From Pandoraea nosoerga (lineage in GTDB: Bacteria; Pseudomonadota; Gammaproteobacteria; Burkholderiales; Burkholderiaceae), in NCBI RefSeq assembly GCF_902459585.1, contig NZ_CABPSC010000002.1, forward strand, positions 124,001 through 188,000: 64,000 nucleotides of DNA. Reading direction: 5' to 3'. The notes under the pieces were generated by a model. It was given only the letters and a program-made list of their open reading frames with translations, did not search any database and was not told the DNA's origin. The number at the start of each line of letters is the position of its first letter. The first letter of the stretch is position 1. Positions 19,099-27,590 of this stretch are shown here, in pieces. The position numbers and the translations under genes were made by a program.

Positions 19099-19881
19099 AT
19101 GTTCATCGATTCACACTGCCATATCAATTTTCCCGAGCTGGCCGAGCAGATGCCGGCCCTGCTCGAACGCATGCGCGAGAACAAGGTCAGCCACGCGCTG
19201 TGCGTGTCGGTCGACCTGCCGACGCTGCCGCAGGTGCTGGAAATCGCCGCGCAGCACGAGAACGTCTACGCGTCGGTCGGCGTGCATCCCGATTACGAGG
19301 ATACGCCGGAGCCGAGCGTCGACGATCTGGTGAAGCTCGCAGCGACGCCGAAGGTCGTTGCCATCGGCGAGACCGGCCTCGATTACTACCGCCTCGAGGG
19401 CCGCACCGTCGACGACATGGAGTGGCAGCGCGAGCGCTTTCGCACGCATATCCGCGCCGCGCGCGCCACGGGCAAGCCGCTGATCATCCACACGCGCTCG
19501 GCCGCTGCCGACACGCTGCGCATCATGCGCGAGGAGCACGCCGGCGAGCCGGCAGGCGTCATGCACTGCTTCACCGAGAGCTGGGAAGTGGCCCAGGGCT
19601 CGCTCGACCAGAACTTCTATATCTCGTTCTCGGGCATTGTGACGTTCAAGAGCGCACGCGATCTGCAGGACGTCGCGCGCCGCGTGCCGCTCGATCGCAT
19701 GCTGATCGAGACGGATTCGCCCTACCTTGCGCCCGTGCCGTATCGCGGCAAGCTGAACCAACCCGGCTACGTGCGCCACGTAGCCGAATGCATTGCGGAC
19801 CTGCGCGGCGAACCGCTGCAGAGGATCGCCGATGCCACCACGGAGAACTTCTTTCGCCTTTTCGCGACGGCCAGACACTGA
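19099..19881 (+). CDS. tatD: TatD-family metal-dependent deoxyribonuclease
   Basis: A 260-residue TIM-barrel hydrolase of the TatD/YcfH type. Metal ligands are in FIDSHCHINF at the N-terminus, GETGLDYYRLE, IIHTRSA, MHCFTES and IETDSPYLAPVPYRGKLNQP near the C-terminus. Family members are 3'-5' exonucleases or deoxyribonucleases with two metal ions. The position after holB suggests it is the YcfH orthologue rather than TatD of the Tat locus. The start at 19099 places the DSHCH motif at residue 4, as usual. Confidence 0.93.
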   Translation: MFIDSHCHINFPELAEQMPALLERMRENKVSHALCVSVDLPTLPQVLEIAAQHENVYASVGVHPDYEDTPEPSVDDLVKLAATPKVVAIGETGLDYYRLEGRTVDDMEWQRERFRTHIRAARATGKPLIIHTRSAAADTLRIMREEHAGEPAGVMHCFTESWEVAQGSLDQNFYISFSGIVTFKSARDLQDVARRVPLDRMLIETDSPYLAPVPYRGKLNQPGYVRHVAECIADLRGEPLQRIADATTENFFRLFATARH

Positions 19882-19952
19882 GTTCCCGGATTCTGCGCCT
19901 TCTCTCGTGCCTTCCCTTATGCCTTTCCCCGGACCACCGACAGGAGCTCCCG

Positions 19953-20627
19953 ATGCGTAAATTCTTGATGATCCGAGCCTGGATGTTGCTCAGCGTGCTG
20001 TGGCTCGCCGCCTGCGCGAGCGCCGCAACGTCCAACACGGCGCTGGTCAAGGCCGTCGTCTTCAACGATACGAAGGCGGTTGCCGAGGCGCTCAAGGCCG
20101 GCGTCGATCCGAACTCGACCGACGAGAAGGGCAATCCGCTGCTGGTCATTGCCATGCGCGAGAAGTCGACGGACGTGGCGCGTTTGCTGATCGACGACAA
20201 GCGCACGGACCTGGACGCGACTAACGCGGCCGGCGAGAACGCGATGATGATTGCGTCGCTGCAGGGCCTCGCCCCGATGGTCAAGCGGCTCATCGACAAG
20301 GACGCCGAGGTCAACAAGAAGGGCTGGGCGCCGCTGCACTACGCGGCAACGAACGGGCACGACGACATCGTGCAGATGCTGCTCGACGCGTCGGCTTACG
20401 TCGACGCCGAATCGCCCAATGGCACCACGCCGCTCATGATGGCGGCGCGCGGCGGACACATCACCACCTGCAAGGTACTGCTCGACGGCGGCGCCGACGT
20501 TCGCCTGAAGAACCAGCTCGGCATGACGGCCGTCGACTTTGCCAACCAGGCGCATCAGACGGAAATCGCCGACGGTCTGCGCAAGCGCATGGCGCAGGTG
20601 CAGCAGTCGCGTCCGGCCGGCAAGTAA
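19953..20627 (+). CDS. Exported ankyrin-repeat lipoprotein candidate
   Basis: A 224-residue protein with a signal sequence ending in a plausible lipobox (LWLAACAS, Cys near residue 18), then four to five ankyrin repeats from about residue 28 to 205. Clear repeats are GWAPLHYAATNGHDDIVQMLLDASAYVDAE and GTTPLMMAARGGHITTCKVLLDGGADVRLK. Ankyrin repeats bind proteins; no enzymatic domain is present. It follows tatD by 71 bases on the same strand with a CAGGAG site, so it may be the tail of that operon. Envelope localisation is inferred from the signal sequence; the partner is unknown. Confidence 0.85.
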   Translation: MRKFLMIRAWMLLSVLWLAACASAATSNTALVKAVVFNDTKAVAEALKAGVDPNSTDEKGNPLLVIAMREKSTDVARLLIDDKRTDLDATNAAGENAMMIASLQGLAPMVKRLIDKDAEVNKKGWAPLHYAATNGHDDIVQMLLDASAYVDAESPNGTTPLMMAARGGHITTCKVLLDGGADVRLKNQLGMTAVDFANQAHQTEIADGLRKRMAQVQQSRPAGK

Positions 20628-20671
20628 GGCCGCCGCGCGGCCGAGGCCACCCCACGCCGCGCCACGGCGCA

Positions 20672-21490
20672 TCACGACATGTCTCTGGGCGCCCCGTGGC
20701 GGCCGGCGCCGCCGAGAAACGCTCGCGCTCCGGCCATTCCCTCCGAGAACACCACGGCGTGTCCCGCTGCGCCCTCCTGGCGCAGCGCATCTTCGAGCGG
20801 CAGATCCCATTGGGCGTAGGCAGCCCGGCGGTCGGCGCGCAACGCGCCCTGCGGCAGCGCCGCGAGCTGTTGTGCGAGCGCCACGGCGCCCTGGCGCGCC
20901 ATGCCCTCTGGCACCAGCCGGTTCACCAGTCCGATTTCAAACGCTTCTCGCGCGCCCACCGCACGGCCGGTCAGGATCAGGTCCAGCGCGCGGCTCATGC
21001 CGATCAGGCGTGGCAGGCGCACGGTGCCGCCGTCGATGAGCGGCACGCCGAAGCGGCGACAGAAGACGCCGAACGTCGCCGAGTCGTCCGCGACACGCAG
21101 GTCGCACCACAGCGCGAGCTCCAGTCCGCCCGCGACCGCGTGACCGCTCACGGCAGCGATCACCGGCTTGTCGAGGTGTCGCCGCGTGAGCCCCATCGGG
21201 CCGTCGCCGCTGCCGTCGGGCGTGACGACGTTGCGCCGCTGCGGGTCGTCGAACGCTGACAGGTCGGCGCCCGCGCAAAAAGCCGCACCCTTGCCGCAGA
21301 GCACGGCCACGCTCGCGTTGTCATCCTGCTCGAAGGCGAGCAGGGCGTCGCGCAGCGCCGCGGCCATGTCGCGGTCCACGGCATTGCGACGCCCGGGCCG
21401 GGCGAGCGTGATGATGGTGACGGGCCCGTCGGTCTCCACTTCGACACAGGGGGCGGCCGCGGGGTCCGGATGTGCTGAATGTTGGCTCAT
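20672..21490 (-). CDS. Crotonase / enoyl-CoA hydratase family protein, catalytic glutamates not evident
   Basis: A 272-residue crotonase-fold protein with GKGAAFCAGADLSAF (oxyanion hole), GHAVAGGLELALWCDLRVADDSATFGVFCRRFGVPLIDGGTVRLPRLIG and a C-terminal trimerisation helix. At the places where enoyl-CoA hydratases carry catalytic glutamates it has FGVFCRRFGVPLIDGGTVRL. It may therefore be a different crotonase activity (isomerase, hydrolase or decarboxylase-like) or have altered chemistry. An AAGGAG site precedes the start. It is convergent with the ankyrin gene and isolated from otsA by about 200 bases. Confidence 0.85.
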   Translation of the reverse strand: MSQHSAHPDPAAAPCVEVETDGPVTIITLARPGRRNAVDRDMAAALRDALLAFEQDDNASVAVLCGKGAAFCAGADLSAFDDPQRRNVVTPDGSGDGPMGLTRRHLDKPVIAAVSGHAVAGGLELALWCDLRVADDSATFGVFCRRFGVPLIDGGTVRLPRLIGMSRALDLILTGRAVGAREAFEIGLVNRLVPEGMARQGAVALAQQLAALPQGALRADRRAAYAQWDLPLEDALRQEGAAGHAVVFSEGMAGARAFLGGAGRHGAPRDMS

Positions 21491-21696
21491 GGCGGGTCTC
21501 CTTACGCGCTCGCAGGGGCCTGGCTGGCGCCGGGCGGCGCGGATGCACCCCTCGCATGCACCGCACGCCGCGCGAACGCCGCCGTCGGCGACGGTCCGGC
21601 CCGGCCAGTCGAGGTCGCCGAGTCAGCGGCGCTTGTGCCGCCGCCCGTGCGGGGCGATCGACGCAGGAGCCGCCGACGGCGGCCTCGGGCCGCGCA

Positions 21697-23118
21697 TCAG
21701 GCGGCCGCCGGGTGCGCGCAGCGCAGCAGGGCCGGGCAGGCGGCGACCGCCGGCTGACGGAGGTCGGCGATGAAGCGGTCGCGCCATGTAGACAGATTAT
21801 GCTCGCGAAGCTTCGCCATCATGCTTTCGTAGCGAGACTGCCGCTCGGAGAGCGACATGTTGAGCGCCGTGCGAAGCGCCTCGGCCATGCAGTCGATGTC
21901 GTAGGGATTCACGATCAGTGCGCCGTCGAGTTCCTGCGCGGCCCCCGCGAAACACGACAGGACGAGCACGCCCGGGTCGGCCGGATCCTGCGATGCGACG
22001 TACTCCTTGGCCACCAGATTCATGCCGTCGCGCAGCGGCGTGACGTAGCCAACCTGCGAGGCGCGGAAGAAGGACATCAGCACCTCGTGGTCGTAGCGCT
22101 TGTTCACGTAGCGCAGCGGCGTCCACGCCATGTCGGAAAAACGGCCGTTGATATGGCCCGCCTCCGCCTCCAGTTGACGGCGGATCTCGCCGTACCCGGC
22201 CACATCCGAGCGGCTCGGCGGCGCGATCTGCACGAAGCTGACCGTGCCCTGCTGGTTCGGCCACAACTCGAGCATGCGCTCGAAGGCGCGGAAGCGTTCG
22301 AGCATTCCCTTCGAATAGTCGAGGCGGTCCACGCTCATGATGAGCTTGCGCTCCTGCAGTCCCTGCTTGAGATCGAGAATGTGCTTGACGGTCGAGCGCG
22401 CGGTGGCCTGCTGCTGGATCTCGTCGGGGTAGACGCCGATCGGATACACGCCCGTGCGCAGGGTGCGTCCATAGGCCGTGATAGTGCCGTCGCTGTTCAG
22501 CGTGGCGCCCGCATAGCGCACGAGATAGTCGGTAAACGCCGTGCGGTCGATCTCGGTCTGGAAGCCGACGAGATCGTATTCGCACATCGCGCGCACGAGT
22601 GCCTCGTGCGGCGGTACGGTCATGAGCACCTGCGGCGACGGGAACGGGATATGCAGGAAGAAGCCGATGCGCTGCTTGAGCCCGATCTGGCGGCACGCCT
22701 GCGCGAACGGCAGCAGATGGTAATCGTGCACCCAGATCAGGTCGTCGTGCTCGAGCAGCGGGGCGAGCAGCGAAGCGAAACGGGCGTTGACATGGCGATA
22801 GCCGTTGTAGTCGTCGCGTTCGAAGCGGGTGAGGTCGTCGCGGTAGTGGAACGTCGGCCACAGGGTCGCGTTGGAGAAGCCGCGATAGTAGGTGTTGTAG
22901 TCGCGTCGCGTGAGCGGCACCGTGGCAAAGGTGACGTTGTTGCGGTGCGCGATCTCGGGCGCGGTGGCCGGCTCGGCGTCGATCTCGCCGTTCCAGCCGA
23001 ACCACATGCCTCCAGTGTCCTTGAGCGCGTCGAACACACCGATGGCCAGCCCACCGGCGGTCGGTTTGCCCTCGGTGATGGGGGCGACCCGGTTCGACAC
23101 GATGACTAAGCGGCTCAT
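21697..23118 (-). CDS. otsA: Trehalose-6-phosphate synthase
   Basis: A 473-residue GT20 glycosyltransferase joining UDP-glucose and glucose-6-phosphate. The N-terminus ([28 protein letters not shown]) and [18 protein letters not shown] match OtsA. So do [22 protein letters not shown] and [35 protein letters not shown]. Length is normal. The start overlaps the otsB stop by four bases (ATGA), so otsB is upstream and otsA is translationally coupled to it. The pair makes the osmoprotectant trehalose. Confidence 0.97.
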   Translation of the reverse strand: MSRLVIVSNRVAPITEGKPTAGGLAIGVFDALKDTGGMWFGWNGEIDAEPATAPEIAHRNNVTFATVPLTRRDYNTYYRGFSNATLWPTFHYRDDLTRFERDDYNGYRHVNARFASLLAPLLEHDDLIWVHDYHLLPFAQACRQIGLKQRIGFFLHIPFPSPQVLMTVPPHEALVRAMCEYDLVGFQTEIDRTAFTDYLVRYAGATLNSDGTITAYGRTLRTGVYPIGVYPDEIQQQATARSTVKHILDLKQGLQERKLIMSVDRLDYSKGMLERFRAFERMLELWPNQQGTVSFVQIAPPSRSDVAGYGEIRRQLEAEAGHINGRFSDMAWTPLRYVNKRYDHEVLMSFFRASQVGYVTPLRDGMNLVAKEYVASQDPADPGVLVLSCFAGAAQELDGALIVNPYDIDCMAEALRTALNMSLSERQSRYESMMAKLREHNLSTWRDRFIADLRQPAVAACPALLRCAHPAAA

Positions 23119-23975
23119 ACTCCATTCTCCTGTGAGGTGTGGCGAGGCGGGCCGTGTCGCAACGTCAGCAGCCAGGCGGTGAGCGCCTCGGGCGACGGCA
23201 AACGATGGCGGGCACAGGTCTGCCCCTCGCCGATCTTGATCGTGATGCCGCCAAGGGCGTTCACGTCGGCAAAACCTGCCTCGTCCGTCAGGTCGTCACC
23301 GGCGAAAAGCGGTGTGCGCCCGGCGAACGGGGTCTCCTTCAAAAGCGTGGTAATGGCGCTGCCCTTGCTCACATGGCGGGGGCGCAGTTCGAACACGAGC
23401 TTGCCCGGCTGCAGCGCGAAGCGCTCGGCGTGCACCTCGGCCAGCGCCGACATGGTCTCGCGCGCCACGCCCGCCAGTTCCGGCGCTCCGCGATAGTGCA
23501 GCGCGAGAGCGCTTCCCTTGTTCTCCAGCAGCAGCCCGGGGTGCTGCGCCACGAGCGCCTGCAGCGGCGCGACCATTGCGGCGACCTGCGCGGTGTCTTC
23601 GGCGTGGCCCTCGACGCGCCGCCACTGGCCGTCGGCATGGCGGATCTCGGCGCCGTGCAGGCCCGCGGCGGGTACTCGCAGCGGCGCGAGCAGGCCGTCG
23701 ATGTCGTCGATGGTGCGCCCCGAGACGACCGCCACGGCGCCGGAGGTGCGCTCGAAGAGGCTCGCGAGTACCGAGGCCGTGTCGCGCGGCAGGCGCACCG
23801 CGTCGGGACGCCCGGCCAGCGGAGCGAGCGTGCCGTCGAGGTCGAAAAAGAATGCCGTCGTGGCAACGTCGACGACGCAGGTGTCGGCCGGCGTGGTTTC
23901 CGAGGCCGCTGGCGTCGCTGACGCCGCTGATGCCGCCGGCCTGGCCGGCTGGTGAGACGCTAAAGGCTGCTGCAT
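23115..23975 (-). CDS. otsB: Trehalose-6-phosphate phosphatase
   Basis: A 286-residue HAD-superfamily phosphatase. Motif I is FFFDLDGTLAPLAGRPD near residue 46, motif II is VVSGRTIDDIDGLL, and motif III/IV are LKETPFAGRTPLFAGDDLTDEAGF. The N-terminal 40 residues before the HAD core are an Ala/Ser/Pro-rich extension partly encoded by a 9-bp repeat. The start at 23975 has a GGAG about eight bases upstream; the frame continues upstream but lacks family similarity. It is the first gene of the otsBA operon and faces the PepSY reductase gene across 361 bases. Confidence 0.95.
   Translation of the reverse strand: MQQPLASHQPARPAASAASATPAASETTPADTCVVDVATTAFFFDLDGTLAPLAGRPDAVRLPRDTASVLASLFERTSGAVAVVSGRTIDDIDGLLAPLRVPAAGLHGAEIRHADGQWRRVEGHAEDTAQVAAMVAPLQALVAQHPGLLLENKGSALALHYRGAPELAGVARETMSALAEVHAERFALQPGKLVFELRPRHVSKGSAITTLLKETPFAGRTPLFAGDDLTDEAGFADVNALGGITIKIGEGQTCARHRLPSPEALTAWLLTLRHGPPRHTSQENGV
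23902..23946. repeat. In-frame 9-bp tandem repeat in the OtsB N-terminus, about 5 degenerate units
   Basis: Units related to GACGCCGCT encode the Ala-rich segment (ASAATPAAS-like) before the HAD core of OtsB. Degenerate but consistent 9-bp spacing, in a region that should tolerate length change. Confidence 0.6.
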
Positions 23976-24336
23976 GGCACTCCGTCGCTTCGTGCCGCAG
24001 GTCGATAGGTCGTATCCGGCGCCGTTCCGAGGGATCAGGCGGGCATGGGCAAGGGTAGACGAGACGTGCGGCGGTTCGGTGGGCGTAAGAGCGCGGTCAG
24101 GCCGCGCGGATAGATTCATCCTAATCAGTCAAAAAACGGCAGACAGTCGTCCTATCTATGAAATTACTGTCGGATGAGACCTACAAGGCGTAGAAAGTAA
24201 AGTTGATATTGAATATGAGAATCGTTTGCAATAACATGCGATATCGCCGCTGAGCGTCCACCGGGGACGGCGGCACGGCACACACTTGCCACGCACGCGC
24301 CATCGCCGGCGTACCGACGTGCGTCGGACGACAAAA
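23976..24336. other. Divergent regulatory region between otsB and the PepSY reductase
   Basis: A 361-base region with no credible gene. It becomes AT-rich between about 24110 and 24240, where the Fur-box-like site and a candidate promoter lie. I see no distinct promoter for otsBA. Confidence 0.5.
24209..24237 (+). promoter_or_regulatory. Fur-box-like operator overlapping a candidate promoter
   Basis: The stretch 24213-24232 (ATATGAGAATCGTTTGCAAT) resembles the proteobacterial Fur box, centred on GAGAAT..TT.GCA. It overlaps a TTGAAT/TAACAT promoter pair (24209-24214 and 24232-24237, 17-base spacer) about 100 bases before the reductase start. This implies repression when iron is replete. Confidence 0.65.
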
Positions 24337-26976
24337 ATGATGAAAAGACTGTGGTTTCAGCTGCACTGGTTCTTCGGTATTACGGCCGGGCTGGTGCTGG
24401 CGGTGGTCGGGCTCACCGGCGCGCTGCTCTCCTATGACGACGAACTGACCCGCGCCTTGAGCCCGGGCGTGATGACGGTGCCCGTGCGGGATACCGCGCC
24501 GCTGCCCGTGGCGGAGCTCGTCGCACGCGTGCATGAAGCGGCGCCCGAGCGCCGCATCCTGCTCATGACGCTCACGCGCTCGCCGGAGGACGCCGTTGGC
24601 GTGCGGCTGTCCACCGGGGACGGGCCGCGCGGCGAGACGTATTTCGTCGATCCGTACACGGGTCAGATGCTCGGGCGCTCGAAGGCGGACGTGGTCTTCC
24701 GCTTCATCATGGACGTCCACCGGTTTCTGACGATCGACGGCATCGGCAAGCAGATCACCGCCGCGGCCACGCTGCTGCTGTTCCTGCTCGCCCTGTCGGG
24801 TCTCTATCTGCGGTGGCCGCGACGTGTCGGCAACTGGCGCGCGTGGCTGCACATCGACGTCAAGAAGCGCGGCCGGCCATTTCTGTGGAACCTGCACGCG
24901 GTCATCGGCACGGTGGTGCTGGTGCCGTACCTGCTCTCTGCCGTCACGGGGCTGTACTGGTCGTATGACTGGTGGCGCGGCATGCTCTTCACGATCGCAG
25001 GCGTGGAGCAGCCGGTGCGCAATCGCCCGGCGCAGGCGCCCAAGGGCGGCAAGAACGGGGCGCGTGACGAGGGCAGGAAAGCCGTGTTGTCTGATCTCGG
25101 TTCGACCTCCATCGGCGACATGAGGGTGGTCTGGGACAGCTTCAGCGCACGCGTGCCGAACTACACCAAGGTCTATCTGCGTCCGTCGCAGAAGCCCGGA
25201 GGGCCGCTGCAGGTGACGTGGCTCGATGACACCGCACCGCACGAGCGTGCGTTCAGTCGCATGGACGTCGTGCCGGCCTCGGGCGAAATCAGGAACGAGG
25301 AACGCTACGGCGAGAAGACGCTCGGCGCTCGGCTGATGACCAGCATCTACGCGCTGCATCGCGGCAGTTTCTTCGGGCAGGCGGGCATCATCATCATGAT
25401 GCTCTCGAGCCTCATGATGCCGGTCTTCTTCGTGACGGGCTGGATGCTTTACCTCGACCGTCGCAAGAAGAAGCGTGCGCTGGCCGCCTCGCGGGTGGCC
25501 GGGGCCGACCACGGCGCGAACACGGCCGCGGGTGCGCTGACGGACGATGGCGTATTGATCGGGTACGCGAGCCAGAGCGGCGTGGCGGAAGGCCTCGCGT
25601 GGCAGACGGCCGGCATGCTGCAAGGCGCGGGCGTGCCCGCCCAGATCCAGCCGCTCGCGCGCATCGGCGAGGCGCAGCTCGGGCGCGCCAGGCGAGCGCT
25701 TTTCATCGTGAGCACCTTTGGCGACGGCGAACCGCCCGACAGTGCGCGCCGTTTCGCACAACAGTTGATGAATCAGGCCATGGCGTTGCCCGGCTTGCGC
25801 TTTGCCATGCTTTCGCTCGGCGACAGTCACTATGAGCGCTTCTGCGGCTTCGGCCGCAAGCTCGACGGATGGCTTCGGGCGCAGGGCGGGGTGGCGGCGT
25901 TCGAGCCGATCGAGGTCGATCGCGGCGATCCGGGCGCCTGGGCGCGCTGGCAGGAGCGCCTGGGGGAATGGCTGGGCCGGCCCCTCGGACCCCTTGGCCC
26001 CCTTGGCTCCGTTGGTCCCGTTAGTGCTCCTGTCGCGGCGAAGCAGGGTGCGGCGCCGGCCTTTGCGCCGTGGAAACTCGTCGAGCGCCTCGAACTGAAC
26101 CCCGGCAGCGCCGGGCTGCCCGCGTATCATCTGGCCTTCACTCCACCGCCTGGCGCCACCTGGGTCGCCGGCGATCTGGTCGAAGTGCGGCCGAGCCACA
26201 CGGCCGCCCGCGTCGAGGCGTTCCTCTCGGGCAGCGTGTGGGCGCCCGACGTGCGCGTGAGTGTGGCCGGACACGCCCTCACGCTTGGCGAGGCGCTGCG
26301 CGAGCGAGTGCTGCCCGATGCGGCCCCGCCGGCCGGCGTCGATTTGCAGGACTGGCTCGAGCACCTTGCCCCGCTGCCCGAGCGCGAGTACTCGATCGCC
26401 TCCACGCCTGCCGAGGGCAAGCTGATGCTACTGGTGCGCCAGGCGCGTCGCCCGGACGGCTCGCTGGGACTCGGCTCCGGCTGGCTGACCGATGGGGCGG
26501 CGCTCGGCGAGGGCGTGACGATGCGCGTGCGGCCGAATCCGGGGTTTCACGGCCCCGACGACGCCCGTGGCATGATCCTGATCGGCAACGGCACCGGACT
26601 GGCGGGATTGCGCGCGCACCTGGCCGCGCGCATCGCGCAGGGGCGCGTGCGCAACTGGCTCATCTTCGGTGAGCGCCAGGCGGCGCATGACAGCTTCCAC
26701 GACGCTACGCTGCGCGAGTGGCTGGCCGAGGGCGGCATCGCGCGGCTCGATCGAGTCTATTCGCGCGATCAGGTGCAGCGCGTCTACGTCCAGGACAAGG
26801 TGCGCGAGTCGGCGCGGGATATTGCCGCGTGGGTGGCGCAGGGCGCATCGATTTACGTGTGCGGCAGTCTCGCCGGCATGGCGCCCGCGGTCGACGCCGC
26901 GCTTGCCGAGGCGCTCGGCGCCGAGGTATTGCTCGATCTGTCGGCGCAGGGCCGCTATCGCCGCGACATCTACTAG
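24337..26976 (+). CDS. PepSY-transmembrane / flavodoxin / FAD-NAD(P)H oxidoreductase fusion, probable siderophore-iron reductase
   Basis: An 879-residue membrane flavoprotein. Residues 1-400 form the PepSY-associated membrane part with four helices (HWFFGITAGLVLAVVGLTGALLSY; LLLFLLALSGLYLRW; LHAVIGTVVLVPYLLSAVTGLYWSYD; IIIMMLSSLMMPVFFVTGWMLYL). A flavodoxin domain follows (YASQSGVAEGLA, STFGDGEPPDSA, SLGDSHYERFCGFGRKLD). Then comes a sulfite-reductase-like FAD/NAD(P)H domain (REYSIAS, GNGTGLAGLRAHL, YVCGSLAGMAPAVDAAL, C-terminal Tyr). A Pro/Gly/Leu repeat joins the two halves near residues 550-565. Electrons would pass from NAD(P)H via FAD and FMN across the membrane. With a Fur-box-like site upstream, reduction of imported ferric chelates is the likely role. 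The start at 24337 has two adjacent Met codons. Confidence 0.88.
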   Translation: MMKRLWFQLHWFFGITAGLVLAVVGLTGALLSYDDELTRALSPGVMTVPVRDTAPLPVAELVARVHEAAPERRILLMTLTRSPEDAVGVRLSTGDGPRGETYFVDPYTGQMLGRSKADVVFRFIMDVHRFLTIDGIGKQITAAATLLLFLLALSGLYLRWPRRVGNWRAWLHIDVKKRGRPFLWNLHAVIGTVVLVPYLLSAVTGLYWSYDWWRGMLFTIAGVEQPVRNRPAQAPKGGKNGARDEGRKAVLSDLGSTSIGDMRVVWDSFSARVPNYTKVYLRPSQKPGGPLQVTWLDDTAPHERAFSRMDVVPASGEIRNEERYGEKTLGARLMTSIYALHRGSFFGQAGIIIMMLSSLMMPVFFVTGWMLYLDRRKKKRALAASRVAGADHGANTAAGALTDDGVLIGYASQSGVAEGLAWQTAGMLQGAGVPAQIQPLARIGEAQLGRARRALFIVSTFGDGEPPDSARRFAQQLMNQAMALPGLRFAMLSLGDSHYERFCGFGRKLDGWLRAQGGVAAFEPIEVDRGDPGAWARWQERLGEWLGRPLGPLGPLGSVGPVSAPVAAKQGAAPAFAPWKLVERLELNPGSAGLPAYHLAFTPPPGATWVAGDLVEVRPSHTAARVEAFLSGSVWAPDVRVSVAGHALTLGEALRERVLPDAAPPAGVDLQDWLEHLAPLPEREYSIASTPAEGKLMLLVRQARRPDGSLGLGSGWLTDGAALGEGVTMRVRPNPGFHGPDDARGMILIGNGTGLAGLRAHLAARIAQGRVRNWLIFGERQAAHDSFHDATLREWLAEGGIARLDRVYSRDQVQRVYVQDKVRESARDIAAWVAQGASIYVCGSLAGMAPAVDAALAEALGAEVLLDLSAQGRYRRDIY
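25984..26028. repeat. In-frame 9-bp tandem repeat in the flavodoxin-FAD linker, 5 units
   Basis: Five 9-bp units related to CTTGGCCCC encode LGP/LGP/LGS/VGP/VSA between the flavodoxin and FAD domains. Copy-number change would alter linker length between two redox domains. Confidence 0.85.
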
Positions 26977-27026
26977 ACGGATACGCGGCGTGTGCTAACT
27001 TGGTGAGAGCGAACTTGACGAGAAAC

Positions 27027-27054
27027 AGGGCCTGTGCGATATCAGGCCCTTTTT
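27027..27054 (+). terminator. Rho-independent terminator after the PepSY reductase gene
   Basis: An 8-bp perfect stem (AGGGCCTG at 27027-27034 with CAGGCCCT at 27043-27050), an 8-base loop, then a run of Ts. Oriented to end plus-strand transcription between the reductase and acylphosphatase genes. Confidence 0.85.
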
Positions 27055-27141
27055 GATCGTCCGTAAGATCGTCCGTAAATCGTGCATTGGCGAGGCGTGG
27101 CGGCTGTGCGCGCATCGTGTCGTTTCATCGTGGGAGGCCCC

Positions 27142-27426
27142 ATGACGGCAACGTGGCAGATCGTGGTGCATGGGCGGGTGCAGGGCGTCGGTTTTCGCGC
27201 GGCCTGCGTGGCCGAGGCGCGCAAGATCGGGGTGCGTGGCTGGGTGCGCAACCGCCGCGACGGCACCGTCGAGGCGATCGCGCAAGGCGACGCTGCGCAA
27301 TTGCTGGCGTTTTGCGAGTGGATGCGTCATGGGCCGCCTGGGGCGCAAGTGTCGTCCTGCGATGTCGACAAGGCCTGGCAGGCGCAGACGCCGCTCGTCG
27401 GCTTCGAGCAGCGGGGCAGCCTCTGA
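27142..27426 (+). CDS. acyP: Acylphosphatase
   Basis: A 94-residue protein with the family signature VHGRVQGVGFRAACVAEARKIGVRGWVRNRRDGTVEAIAQG. It contains the catalytic Arg in GVGFR and Asn in WVRNRRDG. Acylphosphatases hydrolyse carboxyl-phosphate bonds. The start at 27142 has a GGGAGG site eight bases upstream; the earlier in-frame ATG at 27082 would overlap the preceding terminator region and add non-homologous sequence. The usual length is about 90-95 residues. Confidence 0.92.
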   Translation: MTATWQIVVHGRVQGVGFRAACVAEARKIGVRGWVRNRRDGTVEAIAQGDAAQLLAFCEWMRHGPPGAQVSSCDVDKAWQAQTPLVGFEQRGSL

Positions 27427-27590
27427 GGCCCGTCCCGGCTTGCCGGCGGTGTGATGGGGCAGGGCGGGAAGGGCGGGAAGGCGCAAAGGCGGGGCGGACG
27501 CATTTAGCCGCCCCCATTTAACGGGGCATTTGCGATGGACTTCGGCCGGCGCTAGCCGCGTCGCGACCGACGCGAGCGCCCTGCGGGCCA

